Shown: positions 36,901-45,610, counted from the first letter of the stretch. The stretch is 48,780 bases of DNA from Aquabacterium sp. A7-Y (GCF_026153205.1 NZ_JAPFBW010000044.1:1-48780), one strand, 5' to 3'. Numbers and translations: made by a program. The notes: generated by a model not told the origin, from the letters alone.

Positions 36901-37135
36901 CGAGATCGACCTGGTGCTGATGGACATCATGATGCCCGAGATGGACGGCCTGAGCGCCATCCGCGAGCTGCGCACCCGGACCGAACTGGCCAAGCTGCCG
37001 GTGATCGCGCTGACCGCCAAGGCCATGCCGGAAGACCGTACGCGCTGCATCGAGGCGGGCGCCGACGACTACATCTCCAAGCCCATCGACGTGGACCGGC
37101 TGGTCTCGCTGTGCCGGGTCTGGGTGCGCAAGTGA
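33944..37135 (+). CDS. Hybrid histidine kinase with GAF domain and three receivers
   Basis: About 1063 aa. Order: four to five transmembrane helices in the first 140 residues, GAF-like domain (about 165-290), coiled coil (about 295-385, Glu/Gln-rich), HisKA with H400 in MSHELRTPLNS, HATPase (KNLLSNAFKF, GGTGLGLSISK), an Ala/Pro linker (about 620-655), then three receivers with D724 (LLDIGLPDQSG), D846 (VTDLSLPDGSG) and D994 (LMDIMMPEMDG). It starts a tight set with cheR, cheB and a receiver-kinase gene. The start is uncertain: ATG 33944 is taken, ATG 34019 (MPAADSRHRF) is equally possible, and neither has a good ribosome site. Confidence 0.88.
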   Translation: MDSTRLQESPRTPGWHIPAPAFARHMPAADSRHRFTYLLLGALTLGVFGVDTVTRLGLAEWLLYLVPLALCLFQPHPALPVALATVSTVLTLLGWVLSPGGMNQDMALINRSVGVVAMWTVGLLVARVVRLRGEEQVQAWIGAGETAVSQALVGEQTRSEVAANGLATLARYVGAQVGVLYRLEGQALLRTGCFACDPSAGPPERLEAGQGLAGQAVRETQPQLIAGLPEHYLQLSSALGRAGPRALLLLPIGTDRRTLGVLELGFVAPPSDPASLLALARRVSEPIAQALRSAAYRERLVELLEETQRQSEELQTQQEELRVSNEELEAQSRALQDSQARLEQQQTELEQSNVQLEEQTQRLERQKQDLLVIQRAMELNAQQLEAANRHKSEFLANMSHELRTPLNSALILSKLLADNKDGTLSSEQVRYAASIHSANNDLLTLINDILDLSRIEAGHVEVNPEALPLDTLLQRLKDTFAPIAQNRGLHFGIEVASNAPSTLLSDPQRLQQVLKNLLSNAFKFTEQGEVVLSVAPAGAGRVKFAVRDTGIGIAEQQHDVIFEAFRQADGSTSRKYGGTGLGLSISKELAELLGGGITLQSTPGQGSTFTFELPVSWQPAAPAAAPAATAAAPAPAPVAAVAPAPRSPAPAPAAPAPRAAAFQDDRGQRSRPQRLILVIEDDARFARVLYDLAHEQDFDCVVAGMGGEGLELARELQPSGILLDIGLPDQSGLAVLEQLKRDSATRHIPVHMISLHDRAHTALELGAIGYALKPVGREQLIGAIAKIEDKLQQQVRQVLVVEDDEQLRHNIGLLLSTGQARITAVGTVQEALAQLAAQTFDCMVTDLSLPDGSGFELLERMAEGGDYSFPPVIVYTGRQLTGDEEQRLRRYSRSIIIKGARSPDRLLDEVTLFLHSVESALPPDQQRLLKQARQRDVVLDGRRILLAEDDVRNVFALSSVLEPLGATLEIARNGREALQRLEAKAGEIDLVLMDIMMPEMDGLSAIRELRTRTELAKLPVIALTAKAMPEDRTRCIEAGADDYISKPIDVDRLVSLCRVWVRK

Positions 37136-37142
37136 GGTGACG

Positions 37143-37976
37143 ATGCTGCCCGAGGAAGAAGACCCGCGGCTGTTCGACATCGGCATCCAGCTGCTGCTGC
37201 AGGGCATCTACCTGACCTACCAGCACGACTTCCGCGACTACGCGGTGGCTTCGCTGCGGCGCCGCGTGCGCCAGGCCATGGACCGCTTCGGCTGCACCCG
37301 ACTGTCGCAGCTGCAGGAGCGCATCCTCCATGAGCCCGAGGTGTTCGCCCAGGCGCTGCAGTACTTCACGGTTCAGCTGTCGGACTTCTTCCGTGACCCG
37401 GACTACTTCAAGGCCCTGCGGGAGGAGGTACTGCCGGTGCTCAAGACCTACCCGTCGGTAAAGGTCTGGGTGGCCGGCTGCAGCAGCGGCGAGGAGCTGT
37501 GGTCGCTGGCCATCCTGTTCCACGAGGAAGGGCTGCTGGCACGCACTGTCTTCTACGCCACCGACATCAATCCGGAGGCGCTGCGGCAGGCCGAGGCGGG
37601 CGTCTACCCCCTGGACCGGGTGGCGCGCTTCAGCACCAACTACCGGCTGGCCGGCGGCAAGGCCTCGCTGAGCGACTACTATGTGGTCGGCTACGACGCC
37701 GCGGCCTTCGATCGCAAGCTGCGGTCACAGGTGGTGTTCGCCGACCACAGCCTCGCCACCGACCACGTCTTCTCCGAGGTCCACCTGGTGTCCTGCCGCA
37801 ACGTGCTCATCTACTTCAACCGCACGCTGCAGCAGCGCGCCATCGGCCTCTTCAAGGACGCGCTGGTGCGGCGCGGCTTCCTCGGCCTGGGCTCCAAGGA
37901 GACGCTGCGCTTCACCGCGCACGAGGCCGACTTCGAGGAACTGCTGCCCCAGCAGCGCATCTACCGGCGGCGTTGA
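37143..37976 (+). CDS. CheR-type protein-glutamate O-methyltransferase
   Basis: 277-aa SAM-dependent methyltransferase of the CheR family, which methylates glutamates on chemoreceptors or, in relatives, on other signalling proteins. The N-terminal helical domain (FRDYAVASLRRRVRQAMDR) is followed by the SAM-binding WVAGCSSGEELWSLA near residue 110 (GCSTGEEPYS in classical CheR), ATDINPEAL and the C-terminal VSCRNVLIYFNR. GAGGTG lies 5 nt before the ATG; a GTG at 37137 is an alternative. The gene begins 7 bp after the kinase stop and cheB begins 4 bp after its end. No chemoreceptor or cheA/cheW gene is nearby. Confidence 0.92.
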   Translation: MLPEEEDPRLFDIGIQLLLQGIYLTYQHDFRDYAVASLRRRVRQAMDRFGCTRLSQLQERILHEPEVFAQALQYFTVQLSDFFRDPDYFKALREEVLPVLKTYPSVKVWVAGCSSGEELWSLAILFHEEGLLARTVFYATDINPEALRQAEAGVYPLDRVARFSTNYRLAGGKASLSDYYVVGYDAAAFDRKLRSQVVFADHSLATDHVFSEVHLVSCRNVLIYFNRTLQQRAIGLFKDALVRRGFLGLGSKETLRFTAHEADFEELLPQQRIYRRR

Positions 37977-37980
37977 GCAC

Positions 37981-38613
37981 ATGGCGCTGCAGCCCCTCCG
38001 CCCTCCCCTGCCCCCCGACATCGAGGCGGTCGTCATCGGCGGCTCGGCCGGCGGCGTGGACGCCATCACGACCCTGCTCGCCGCGCTGCCGGCCGACTTC
38101 GGTGCGCCGCTTCTGGTGGTGCTGCACATTCCGGCCAACCGGCCCAGCCACCTGACGCAGCTGTTCGCCGCGCGCTGCGCGCTGCCCGTGCGCGAGGCCG
38201 AGGACAAGGAGCCACTGAAAAACGGCGTCGTCTACCTGGCGCCGCCCGACTACCACCTGCTGGTCGAGCCCGACCGCAGCATCGCCTTGTCCATCGATGC
38301 GCCGGTGAACTACTCGCGGCCGGCCATCGATCCCCTCTTCGAGTCGGCCGCGGCGGCCTATGGGCCGGCGCTGCTCGCCATCCTGCTCACCGGTGCCAGC
38401 AGCGACGGCAGCGTCGGACTGCGGGCGGTGCGCCAGGCCGGCGGCTGCGCCTGGGTGCAGGACCCGGACACCGCCGTCGCGGCCACCATGCCGAGGGCCG
38501 GCCTGAGTGTTGCCGGCGCCGACGCCATCCTCTCCATCGAAGCCACCGCCCGGGGCCTGGCGGCCCTGGTGCCCGCCTCCCGGGCCAAACATTTGCCTAG
38601 CACTCCATCATGA
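37981..38613 (+). CDS. CheB-type methylesterase without receiver domain
   Basis: 210-aa protein made of the CheB catalytic domain alone. The catalytic triad is visible: S22 in GGSAGG, H49 in VLHIP and D142 in GASSDGS. It removes methyl groups set by CheR or deamidates glutamines. Classical CheB has an N-terminal receiver that holds it in check until CheA phosphorylates it; that part is absent, so control must come from another protein, possibly the receivers of the neighbouring kinases. Its last 4 bp overlap the start of the next kinase gene (ATGA). Confidence 0.92.
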   Translation: MALQPLRPPLPPDIEAVVIGGSAGGVDAITTLLAALPADFGAPLLVVLHIPANRPSHLTQLFAARCALPVREAEDKEPLKNGVVYLAPPDYHLLVEPDRSIALSIDAPVNYSRPAIDPLFESAAAAYGPALLAILLTGASSDGSVGLRAVRQAGGCAWVQDPDTAVAATMPRAGLSVAGADAILSIEATARGLAALVPASRAKHLPSTPS

Positions 38614-39770
38614 ATGCACATCAGACGCGGGTCCTGGTCGTCGACGACGTAGAGCAGAACCTCACGGCGATGCAGGCCCTGCTCGCGCGCCCGGGGCTGG
38701 AAGTGCTGACCGCGCGCAGCGGCCCCGACGCGCTCGAGCTGCTGCTGGTCCACGAGGTCGCCGTCGCGCTGGTGGACGTGCGCATGCCCGGCATGGACGG
38801 CTTCGAGCTGGCCGAGCTGATGCGCGGCGCACCGCGCACCCGCCACGTGCCACTGATCTTCCTGACCGCCGCCCCGCAGGACCAGCAGCGCTCCTTCCGC
38901 GGTTACGAGGCCGGCGCGGTCGACTTCCTGCACAAGCCGGTGGACCCGCAGGTGATCCTCAGCAAGGTCAAGGTGTTCGTCGATCTGGACTCGCAGAAGC
39001 GCCAGCTCGCCGAGCAGATGGCCGAGCTGCGCCAGGCCCTGCAGATCAACGAGATGTTCACCGCCGTGCTGAGCCACGACCTGCGCACCCCCTTGTCGGC
39101 GGTGCGGCTCGGGGCCGAATTGCTGCTGCGCTTGAGCACGGACGAAACAGCGCGTGCCGCGGCCGCCCGCATCAAGTCCAGCGGCGCCCGCATGTCGCGC
39201 ATGATCGAGCAGTTGCTCGACGTCTCGCGGCTGCGCTCCGGTGCGATGAAGCTGCGCTACCAGCAGGCCGACCTGGCCGAGGTGTGCGCGCAGATCGCCG
39301 CCGAGTTCACCGAGAACCCGCGCCAGACCCCCCTGCGCATCGAACCGCTCGGCGACCTGAACGGCAGCTTCGACGTCGATCGCATGTCGCAGGTGCTCTC
39401 CAATGTGCTCGGCAATGCATTGGAGCATGGCGACGCCGGCGGCGAGGTGCTGGTGACGCTGGACGGGCGCGACGAGGACACGCTGAAGGTCAAGGTCAAC
39501 AACCCCGGCGTGATCCCCGAGGAGGTCATCGACCTCGTGTTCGAGCCCTTCCGCGGCAGCAACGAATCGGCCGCCGGCCTCGGGCTGGGCCTGTATATCG
39601 TCGACCAGTTCGTGCGCGCGCACCGCGGTGTGGTGCGCGCCAGCTCGAGTGCCGAGCACGGCACCTCGGTGTTGATCACCTTCCCGCGCAACGGCGCCGG
39701 CCTCGAGGCCCCCGGCACAGCGCCCGCTCCGCTGCCGCAACTGAGCGTGCCGCCTTCGCTGTTCAGCTGA
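38610..39770 (+). CDS. Receiver-histidine kinase (cytoplasmic)
   Basis: 386 aa without membrane segments. An N-terminal receiver (about 6-122, phosphorylation site D56 in VDVRMPGMDG, Lys in LHKPV) is followed by a short coiled coil, HisKA with H156 in LSHDLRTPLSAV, and HATPase with N-box VLGNALEHG and glycine-rich AAGLGLGLYIV. Such receiver-first kinases take a phosphoryl group from another kinase and tune their own activity, so it could relay from the three-receiver hybrid kinase at the start of this operon. A final Ala/Pro tail of 25 residues has no domain. No terminator follows directly. Confidence 0.9.
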   Translation: MNAHQTRVLVVDDVEQNLTAMQALLARPGLEVLTARSGPDALELLLVHEVAVALVDVRMPGMDGFELAELMRGAPRTRHVPLIFLTAAPQDQQRSFRGYEAGAVDFLHKPVDPQVILSKVKVFVDLDSQKRQLAEQMAELRQALQINEMFTAVLSHDLRTPLSAVRLGAELLLRLSTDETARAAAARIKSSGARMSRMIEQLLDVSRLRSGAMKLRYQQADLAEVCAQIAAEFTENPRQTPLRIEPLGDLNGSFDVDRMSQVLSNVLGNALEHGDAGGEVLVTLDGRDEDTLKVKVNNPGVIPEEVIDLVFEPFRGSNESAAGLGLGLYIVDQFVRAHRGVVRASSSAEHGTSVLITFPRNGAGLEAPGTAPAPLPQLSVPPSLFS

Positions 39771-39955
39771 ACGCGTCCGATTCGGCCACCCCGGCCTCCG
39801 CATCGCAGCCCAGCCGGCAGCTGGAAGTTTTTACCGCCGCCCGCAAGTTTTGCCGCGCCACGCCGCCCGCTGTGCCGGTGCCGGCGCGGGCCTGCCGGTT
39901 GCCGCAAAGCAGGCAGCAGGCCCGCCGGGGCCTGCCCAAGCAAGGAGAGAGTGCC

Positions 39956-40483
39956 ATGTCCCATGTGCTGGTCGGCGTGTTCGAGGAAGCGACAGGCGCG
40001 CAGCAGGCGCGCGACGATCTGCGACGCAGTGGTTTCGCCGACGAAACGATGCGACTGCTCGCCTCCGGATCGGTGCGGCTGGACGATGGAGCGCCGCAAG
40101 CCGAGCACTCCATCGCCGAGACGATAGGCGACATGTTCCGCTCGCTGTTCGGCGCCAGCGAACATGCCGACCTCTATCACGAGGCGATCGATCGCGGCAG
40201 CCTGGTGCTGATGGTGCAGGCCGACACCGAGCAGTCCTGCGGCACGGCGCTCGACATCCTGCACCGCCGGCATGCGGCCGACATCCATGTCCGCAACCCG
40301 CAGCGCGCACCCGGCCGGCGCGCCGACGACGACCGCCTGGAGCATGCGCAGCCGCTCGACGAGCGAGTGGTCAGCGACATCCCGGTGCTGGGCGAGGCCC
40401 CCGAGGACGGCGCTGCCCTGCCGCCGCCGGGGGTCCGAACGGTGCGCGCGCACACCGCCGGTCAGAAGCTGGAGCGTCAGTGA
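39956..40483 (+). CDS. General-stress-protein-like protein, unknown function
   Basis: 175-aa soluble protein. The first 60 residues (VLVGVFEEATGAQQARDDLRRSGFADETMRLL) have the ferredoxin-like fold of the general stress protein 17M family, in which a short sequence of this kind precedes varied tails. Residues 65-110 hold an acidic helical segment and the second repeat of the fold (SLVLMVQADTEQ); the last 60 residues are charged and probably disordered. An AAGGAGAG ribosome site precedes the ATG by 6 nt. It has its own promoter region of 185 bp after the kinase operon; no clear boxes were seen. Role unknown, possibly stress-related. Confidence 0.72.
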   Translation: MSHVLVGVFEEATGAQQARDDLRRSGFADETMRLLASGSVRLDDGAPQAEHSIAETIGDMFRSLFGASEHADLYHEAIDRGSLVLMVQADTEQSCGTALDILHRRHAADIHVRNPQRAPGRRADDDRLEHAQPLDERVVSDIPVLGEAPEDGAALPPPGVRTVRAHTAGQKLERQ

Positions 40484-40511
40484 GTGAGCCGCTGCCCCCC
40501 CGGCCGGGGGC

Positions 40512-41162
40512 TCACGTCAGGGGTTTGCGCCAGAACTCGAAGCGGTGACGATTGTCCGTTTCCAGCTGCCAGACGCAGGCCCCGGTCTGCGCGAACGGCA
40601 CCGGCTCCAGCGCCCCGAGGGCCTGCAACTCGCCGAAGGGGAACGGCCGGTAGCGCGGCACGTCGTTCCAGCCGACCACCAGTTCACCGCCGGCACGCAG
40701 CAGCAGCGTGAAGCCCTCGATGGCTGCCTCGACCTCGTCGCGGCGGTCCAGCCCCCAGCCGAACACGCCATTGAAGAGGATCAGGTCGAAGCTGGCGGGC
40801 GGGAAGTGGTCGGCAGCGCGCGAGGCCGAGTCGGTGACGTGGCGCTGCCGGCTGCCGTACCGCGCCGCGCGCGGGTCGATGTCCAGGGTCGCGTAGAAGG
40901 CGTGCATGAACAGCGCTTCATAGGCTTCGGTGTACCAGCGCGTGCCGATGGACAGCACGCGCTGGATGTCGGCACGCGAGGCATAGTGCGGCAGGATGCG
41001 CTGTTCCAGCAGGCAACGGTCGGCGCTGTCCATCGTCACCGGCAGGCCCAGTGCGCGCCGCACCGACCGCGTCGCGATACGCCAGGCCCAGCGCCATCTA
41101 CGGCGCCAGGCGGGCTGGAGCGGGGACGGGTTCTCGAGGACGGACAGGCCGTGCGGTTCCAT
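40512..41162 (-). CDS. SAM-dependent methyltransferase-like protein
   Basis: 216-aa class I methyltransferase-like fold. The SAM region is unusual: VLSIGTRWYTEAYEALF takes the place of the glycine-rich loop; LDIDPRAARYGSR follows with the acidic ribose-binding residue, and FDLILFNGVFGWGLD holds motif IV. About 65 basic N-terminal residues (RRRWRWAWRIATRSVRRALG) may bind membrane or nucleic acid. The substrate cannot be told. The ATG at 41162 has no clear ribosome site, and an open frame continues upstream to 41408 over the ppa gene end, which is unlikely to be coding. It lies 152 bp downstream of ppa on the same strand. Confidence 0.72.
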   Translation of the reverse strand: MEPHGLSVLENPSPLQPAWRRRWRWAWRIATRSVRRALGLPVTMDSADRCLLEQRILPHYASRADIQRVLSIGTRWYTEAYEALFMHAFYATLDIDPRAARYGSRQRHVTDSASRAADHFPPASFDLILFNGVFGWGLDRRDEVEAAIEGFTLLLRAGGELVVGWNDVPRYRPFPFGELQALGALEPVPFAQTGACVWQLETDNRHRFEFWRKPLT

Positions 41163-41314
41163 GGCGGTTTCGAAGTAGAGATCCGCTTGCGGTGGCAAGA
41201 AGGATGCGCAGGCGCCGGCGACCGAGACCCGAAAACGACTCAGGCCGGCAAAAGCCGGCCTGGTGGCAAGGGCCGACGACCGCCGGCCCGGGTCAGACGC
41301 GCAACGCCGGCCGA

Positions 41315-41854
41315 TTACTTCTTGCCCGACTTGGCGAAGTTGGCGATGCCCGAGCGCACTTCCTCGATCGCGGACTCGGTGCCTTCCCAGCCCTTGACCT
41401 TGACCCACTTGCCGGGCTCCAGGTCCTTGTAGTGCTCGAAGAAATGCTGGATGCGGTTGAGGTGCAGTTCGTTCATGTCTTCGGGCTTCTGCCAGTGCTT
41501 GTAGATCGGCAGGATCTTGTCGATGGGCACGGCCAGCAACTTGGAGTCGCCGCCCGCCTCGTCTTCCATCTTCAGGATGCCGATCGGGCGGCAGGTCACG
41601 ACCACGCCGGGGATCAGCGGGAAGGGGGTGATCACCAGCACGTCCACCGGGTCGCCGTCATCAGCCAGGGTCTGGGGGATGTAGCCGTAGTTGCACGGGT
41701 AGTGCATTGCCGTGCCCATGAACCGGTCGACGAACAGCGCGCCGCTGTCTTCGTCGACTTCGTACTTGATCGGATCCGCATTCATCGGGATCTCGATGAT
41801 CACGTTGAACTGCTCGGGCGCCTTGGCGCCGGGGGTGACGTTGTGAAGGCTCAT
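41315..41854 (-). CDS. ppa: Inorganic pyrophosphatase (soluble, family I)
   Basis: 179-aa cytoplasmic enzyme that hydrolyses pyrophosphate to phosphate and so drives biosynthetic reactions. The family I signature DDGDPVDVLV is near residue 65, with the acidic metal-binding residues present, and NYGYIPQTLADDGD upstream; KVKGWEG near the C-terminus is also typical. The length is usual for bacterial family I enzymes. It is divergent from the membrane pyrophosphatase gene hppA, 224 bp away, so the two share an upstream region and may be co-regulated. Confidence 0.96.
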   Translation of the reverse strand: MSLHNVTPGAKAPEQFNVIIEIPMNADPIKYEVDEDSGALFVDRFMGTAMHYPCNYGYIPQTLADDGDPVDVLVITPFPLIPGVVVTCRPIGILKMEDEAGGDSKLLAVPIDKILPIYKHWQKPEDMNELHLNRIQHFFEHYKDLEPGKWVKVKGWEGTESAIEEVRSGIANFAKSGKK

Positions 41855-42078
41855 GGTGCTGCGGCTAGGTTGCAGGGGAAAACCCGCAGTGTACCGGCTC
41901 CTCTGACAGGTCCCCGGGGGCCGTCCTCGCACAAAACCAGCAGCCGACTGCGCGTAAACACAGGGACGGTGCGATTGCGGGGCTTCGGGGCTTCCCTTAG
42001 CATCAGCTCGCGACCGGGCATAGACCCAGGCGCGTCGCTGATTTCCATGTAGATCATCTCTAGGAAGGAGACCGCCTC

Positions 42079-44280
42079 ATGTCGACCTCTTTGGCGCTTT
42101 ATTTTGCGCTCGTCTGCGGCCTTGCCGCAGTGCTGTACGGCTTCGTGTCGCGCAGTTGGATCCTCAGACAGGACGCGGGCAACGCCCGCATGCAGGAGAT
42201 CGCAGCGGCCGTGCAGCAGGGGGCGGCGGCTTACCTGGCGCGGCAGTACCGCACCATCGCCATCGTCGGGGTCATGCTGGCCCTGCTTCTCGGCGTTTTC
42301 ATCGACCTCACCACCGCCATCGCCTTTGTCATCGGCGCCCTGCTCTCGGGGGCCTGCGGCTTCATCGGCATGAACGTTTCCGTGCGCGCCAACGTGCGCA
42401 CCGCGCAAGCCGCCACGCGCGGCATCAAGGAGGCACTCAACGTCGCCTTCAAGGGCGGCGCCATCACCGGCATGCTGGTGGTGGGCCTGGGCCTGCTCGG
42501 CGTGGGCGGGCTGTTCTGGTTCCTCACCGTGAACGCTGCGCCGGACAGCCCGCTGTCCGGCGTGCTGAAGCCGCTGATGGGCCTGGCTTTCGGCGCCTCG
42601 CTGATCTCGATCTTCGCGCGCCTCGGCGGCGGCATCTTCACCAAAGGGGCCGACGTCGGGGCCGACCTGGTCGGCAAGGTCGAGGCCGGCATTCCGGAGG
42701 ACGATCCGCGCAACCCGGCGGTCATCGCCGACAACGTGGGCGACAACGTCGGCGACTGCGCCGGCATGGCGGCCGACCTGTTCGAGACCTATGCCGTGAC
42801 GCTGATCGCCACCATGGTGCTGGGGGCCCTGATGGTCACCAAGGCGCCGATGGAGGCGGCGGTCTATCCGCTCGCGCTGGGCGGCTTCTCCATCATCGCC
42901 TCCATCGTCGGCTGCGCCTTCGTGAAGGCCACGCCGGGCATGAAAAACGTCATGGCGGCGCTCTACCGCGGGCTGATCGTCTCGGGCGTCATCGCGCTGG
43001 TCGGCTTCTGGTTCATCACCGGCTGGGTGATGCCGGACACCGCCCTCTACGAAGGCGGCACCCAACTGCGCCTGTTCGGCTCGGCGGTCGTCGGCCTGCT
43101 GCTGACGGCGCTGCTGGTCTGGATCACCGAGTACTACACCGGCACCGACTATGCACCGGTGAAGCATGTCGCCAGCGCCTCGACCACCGGGCATGGCACC
43201 AACATCATTGCCGGCCTGGGCGTCAGCATGAAGTCGACCGCCTGGCCGGTGCTGTTCGTGTGCATGGCCATCATCGCCTCCTTCATGCTCAGCGGGCTCT
43301 ACGGCATCGCGATCGCGGCCACCGCGATGCTGAGCCTGGCGGGCATCGTGGTCGCGCTCGATGCCTACGGGCCCATCACCGACAACGCCGGCGGCATCGC
43401 CGAGATGGCCGACATGCCGGACAGCGTGCGCGCGATCACCGACCCTCTGGACGCAGTCGGCAACACCACCAAGGCCGTCACCAAGGGCTATGCGATCGGC
43501 TCCGCCGGACTGGCCGCGCTGGTGCTGTTCGCCGACTACACCCATGCGCTGGAGGCACGCGGCATGGCGGTCAGCTTCGACCTGTCCAACCACATGGTGA
43601 TCGTCGGCCTTTTCATCGGCGGCCTGATCCCCTACCTGTTCGGCGCGATGGCGATGGAAGCGGTCGGCCGTGCCGCGGGCGCCGTGGTCGAGGAGGTGCG
43701 CCGGCAGTTCAAGACCATCCCCGGCATCATGGAAGGCCGCGCCAAGCCCGAGTACGGCACCGCGGTCGACATGCTGACCAGCGCCGCGATCCGCGAGATG
43801 ATCGTGCCCTCGCTGCTGCCGGTGGTGGTGCCCATCCTGGTCGGCATGTTGCTCGGCCCGGCCGCGCTGGGCGGGCTGCTGATGGGCACCATCGTCACGG
43901 GCCTCTTCGTCGCGATCTCGATGTGCACCGGGGGCGGTGCCTGGGACAACGCGAAAAAGTACATCGAGGAGGGCCACCACGGCGGCAAGGGCTCGGACGC
44001 GCACAAGGCGGCGGTCACCGGCGACACCGTGGGCGACCCCTACAAGGACACCGCCGGGCCGGCCGTGAACCCCTTGATCAAGATCATCAACATCGTCGCG
44101 CTGCTGATCGTGCCGCTGCTGCCCGCGGGCCTGGTCGCCAGCCGGGCCGAGGCGCCGGCGGCGAGCCATGTGGTAGCGGCCCCGCCGGCTGCGACGCCGG
44201 GGGCCGCCACGGTCCGGAAGCCCGACGGCAGCGCCGCGGCGACCCTGTCAGACAAGCCGACAGCAATCTCGCCGCCCTGA
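42079..44280 (+). CDS. hppA: Membrane-bound proton-translocating pyrophosphatase (K+-independent type)
   Basis: 733-aa integral membrane pump with about 16 helices that couples pyrophosphate hydrolysis to H+ transport out of the cytoplasm. The signature [19 protein letters not shown] is near residue 213, and the C-terminal [17 protein letters not shown] is intact. The K+-independence marker is visible: K465 and T468 in [10 protein letters not shown] stand where K+-dependent enzymes have Ala, so a K+-independent H+ pump is predicted. After the last helix an Ala/Pro-rich tail of about 45 residues is an addition of unknown use. AGGAAGGAGA precedes the ATG. It is divergent from ppa. Confidence 0.95.
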   Translation: MSTSLALYFALVCGLAAVLYGFVSRSWILRQDAGNARMQEIAAAVQQGAAAYLARQYRTIAIVGVMLALLLGVFIDLTTAIAFVIGALLSGACGFIGMNVSVRANVRTAQAATRGIKEALNVAFKGGAITGMLVVGLGLLGVGGLFWFLTVNAAPDSPLSGVLKPLMGLAFGASLISIFARLGGGIFTKGADVGADLVGKVEAGIPEDDPRNPAVIADNVGDNVGDCAGMAADLFETYAVTLIATMVLGALMVTKAPMEAAVYPLALGGFSIIASIVGCAFVKATPGMKNVMAALYRGLIVSGVIALVGFWFITGWVMPDTALYEGGTQLRLFGSAVVGLLLTALLVWITEYYTGTDYAPVKHVASASTTGHGTNIIAGLGVSMKSTAWPVLFVCMAIIASFMLSGLYGIAIAATAMLSLAGIVVALDAYGPITDNAGGIAEMADMPDSVRAITDPLDAVGNTTKAVTKGYAIGSAGLAALVLFADYTHALEARGMAVSFDLSNHMVIVGLFIGGLIPYLFGAMAMEAVGRAAGAVVEEVRRQFKTIPGIMEGRAKPEYGTAVDMLTSAAIREMIVPSLLPVVVPILVGMLLGPAALGGLLMGTIVTGLFVAISMCTGGGAWDNAKKYIEEGHHGGKGSDAHKAAVTGDTVGDPYKDTAGPAVNPLIKIINIVALLIVPLLPAGLVASRAEAPAASHVVAAPPAATPGAATVRKPDGSAAATLSDKPTAISPP

Positions 44281-44304
44281 GCGAGCAGAGCCGGCCCGGC
44301 GGGC

Positions 44305-44823
44305 TCAGGCCGGCGGCTGGCGCTCGTTCAGGCGCAGCTGCATCCAGGTGAGGTCCAGCCAGCGGCCGAACTTGGTGCCGACCTCACTCATGTGCCCGCC
44401 GTGCTCGAAGCCGAGCCGCTCGTGCAGTCGGATCGAACCCGCGTTGCCCGACTCGATGGCCGCGACCATCTGGTGCTTGCCGAGGCTGCGGGCCTCCTCG
44501 ATCAGGCGCGTCATCAAGGCCATCGCGACCCCGCCGCGGCGGGCGTCGCTTTTCACGTAGACCGAGTTCTCCACGGTGTAGCGGTAGCCGTCGAAGGCGC
44601 GGAAGTCGCCGAAGGAGGCATACCCCAGCACCTTTTCGTCAGGGCCGACCGCCACCAGCACCGGATAGCCGATGCTGCGGCGCTGCGCCAGCCAGGCGGC
44701 TCGGTTTTCGAGGTCCACCACCTGGTCGTTCCAGATCGCGGTGGTGTTCAACACCGCATCGTTGTAAATCGTGGTGATGCCGGGAAGATGGACTTCGGTG
44801 GCAGCGAGGATGCGGGGGGCCAT
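44305..44823 (-). CDS. GNAT acetyltransferase, phosphinothricin-acetyltransferase-like
   Basis: 172-aa N-acetyltransferase of the GNAT fold, of the Pat/YncA group. Features: IYNDAVLNTTAIWNDQ near residue 20, GYASFGDFRAFDGYRYTVENSVYV near 75, the acetyl-CoA loop RRGGVAMALM near 98, and GSIRLHERLGFEHGGHMSEVGTKFGRW near 130, all close to known phosphinothricin acetyltransferases. Such enzymes acetylate amines including phosphinothricin, methionine sulfoximine or sulfone; the native substrate is not known. Start ATG 44823 (MAPRIL) is chosen by family; an upstream frame to 44898 is open. It is convergent with hppA, 24 bp away. Confidence 0.9.
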   Translation of the reverse strand: MAPRILAATEVHLPGITTIYNDAVLNTTAIWNDQVVDLENRAAWLAQRRSIGYPVLVAVGPDEKVLGYASFGDFRAFDGYRYTVENSVYVKSDARRGGVAMALMTRLIEEARSLGKHQMVAAIESGNAGSIRLHERLGFEHGGHMSEVGTKFGRWLDLTWMQLRLNERQPPA

Positions 44824-45006
44824 GAGGCTGGATATCTGGAGTGAAATGAGGCTCAGTGTATGCGGGCGGGATCCCGCCGAGGCCGAACTCCGGCGCAAGC
44901 GCTAAGATGTAGACGCCCCTCGGTGGCTGTCCGGAGGGAGCGGGTGAGCTGTTCGGTGTGCTGCCGTGACGGCAGCCTGGTCTGGACGATCGAAAGGATG
45001 GCCGTG

Positions 45007-45588
45007 ATGGGATTGCCTCTGCACAAGATGACGCTTGCCGAATTCCTGGCTTGGGATGAAACGCAGGCCGGCCGACACGAGTTCTTCCGTGGCGAGGTGT
45101 TCGCGATGGTGGGCGGCACGCGCGGCCATGCGCGTGTCATCGCGAACCTGATGCGGCATATCGGCAACCATCTTGAAGGCAGCGCCTGCCAAGTGTTCAG
45201 CGAAGCCTTGCGGGTGGTCGTGGACGACGAGGCCGCCTTCTACCCTGACGTGTTCGTGAGCTGCGACCGGCAGTTCAGCGCGAACGAGAAGGCCAGCACG
45301 ACGCCGGTGCTCGTCATCGAGGTCCTGTCGCCGAGTACCGAGAGCTTCGATCGCGGCAAGAAGTTCGGCATGTACCGCCGTCTGAGCACCTTGCAGGAAT
45401 ACGTGTTGATCGACCCCAACTCGCGCCGCGTCGAGGTCTACACCGTCCATCGCGACGGCACCTGCCTGTTCGAAGACCAGACCGAGGAAGGCCGGCTGAG
45501 GCTCTCCAGCATTGCGCTGGACCTGCCGCTCAAGAAGGTGTTTGCGGGCATGGACCCCAGCGAGGAGGCCCCGGCGGCGAGCACCTGA
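45007..45588 (+). CDS. Uma2-family (DUF820) PD-(D/E)XK nuclease-like protein
   Basis: 193-aa protein. The nuclease core is seen: Glu in RHEFFRGEVFAMVGG near residue 30, PDVFVSC near 81, and VIEVLSPSTESFDRGKKFGMYR near 100-120, matching the PD-(D/E)XK pattern of Uma2 proteins, which are common in cyanobacteria and scattered in proteobacteria, often in multiple copies and of unknown role. AAAGGA lies about 8 nt before ATG 45007; an ATG at 44998 is too close to it. It stands alone between the GNAT gene and a terminator, with no transposase near it. Confidence 0.86.
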   Translation: MGLPLHKMTLAEFLAWDETQAGRHEFFRGEVFAMVGGTRGHARVIANLMRHIGNHLEGSACQVFSEALRVVVDDEAAFYPDVFVSCDRQFSANEKASTTPVLVIEVLSPSTESFDRGKKFGMYRRLSTLQEYVLIDPNSRRVEVYTVHRDGTCLFEDQTEEGRLRLSSIALDLPLKKVFAGMDPSEEAPAAST

Positions 45589-45610
45589 GCCGCCGTCGCC
45601 ACTCAAGAAG

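Noticed and set aside
41851-44169. 772-aa open frame on the minus strand, rich in His, Asp and Gln
   Set aside because: Complement of hppA; the composition is an artefact of reading the antisense of a membrane protein gene.
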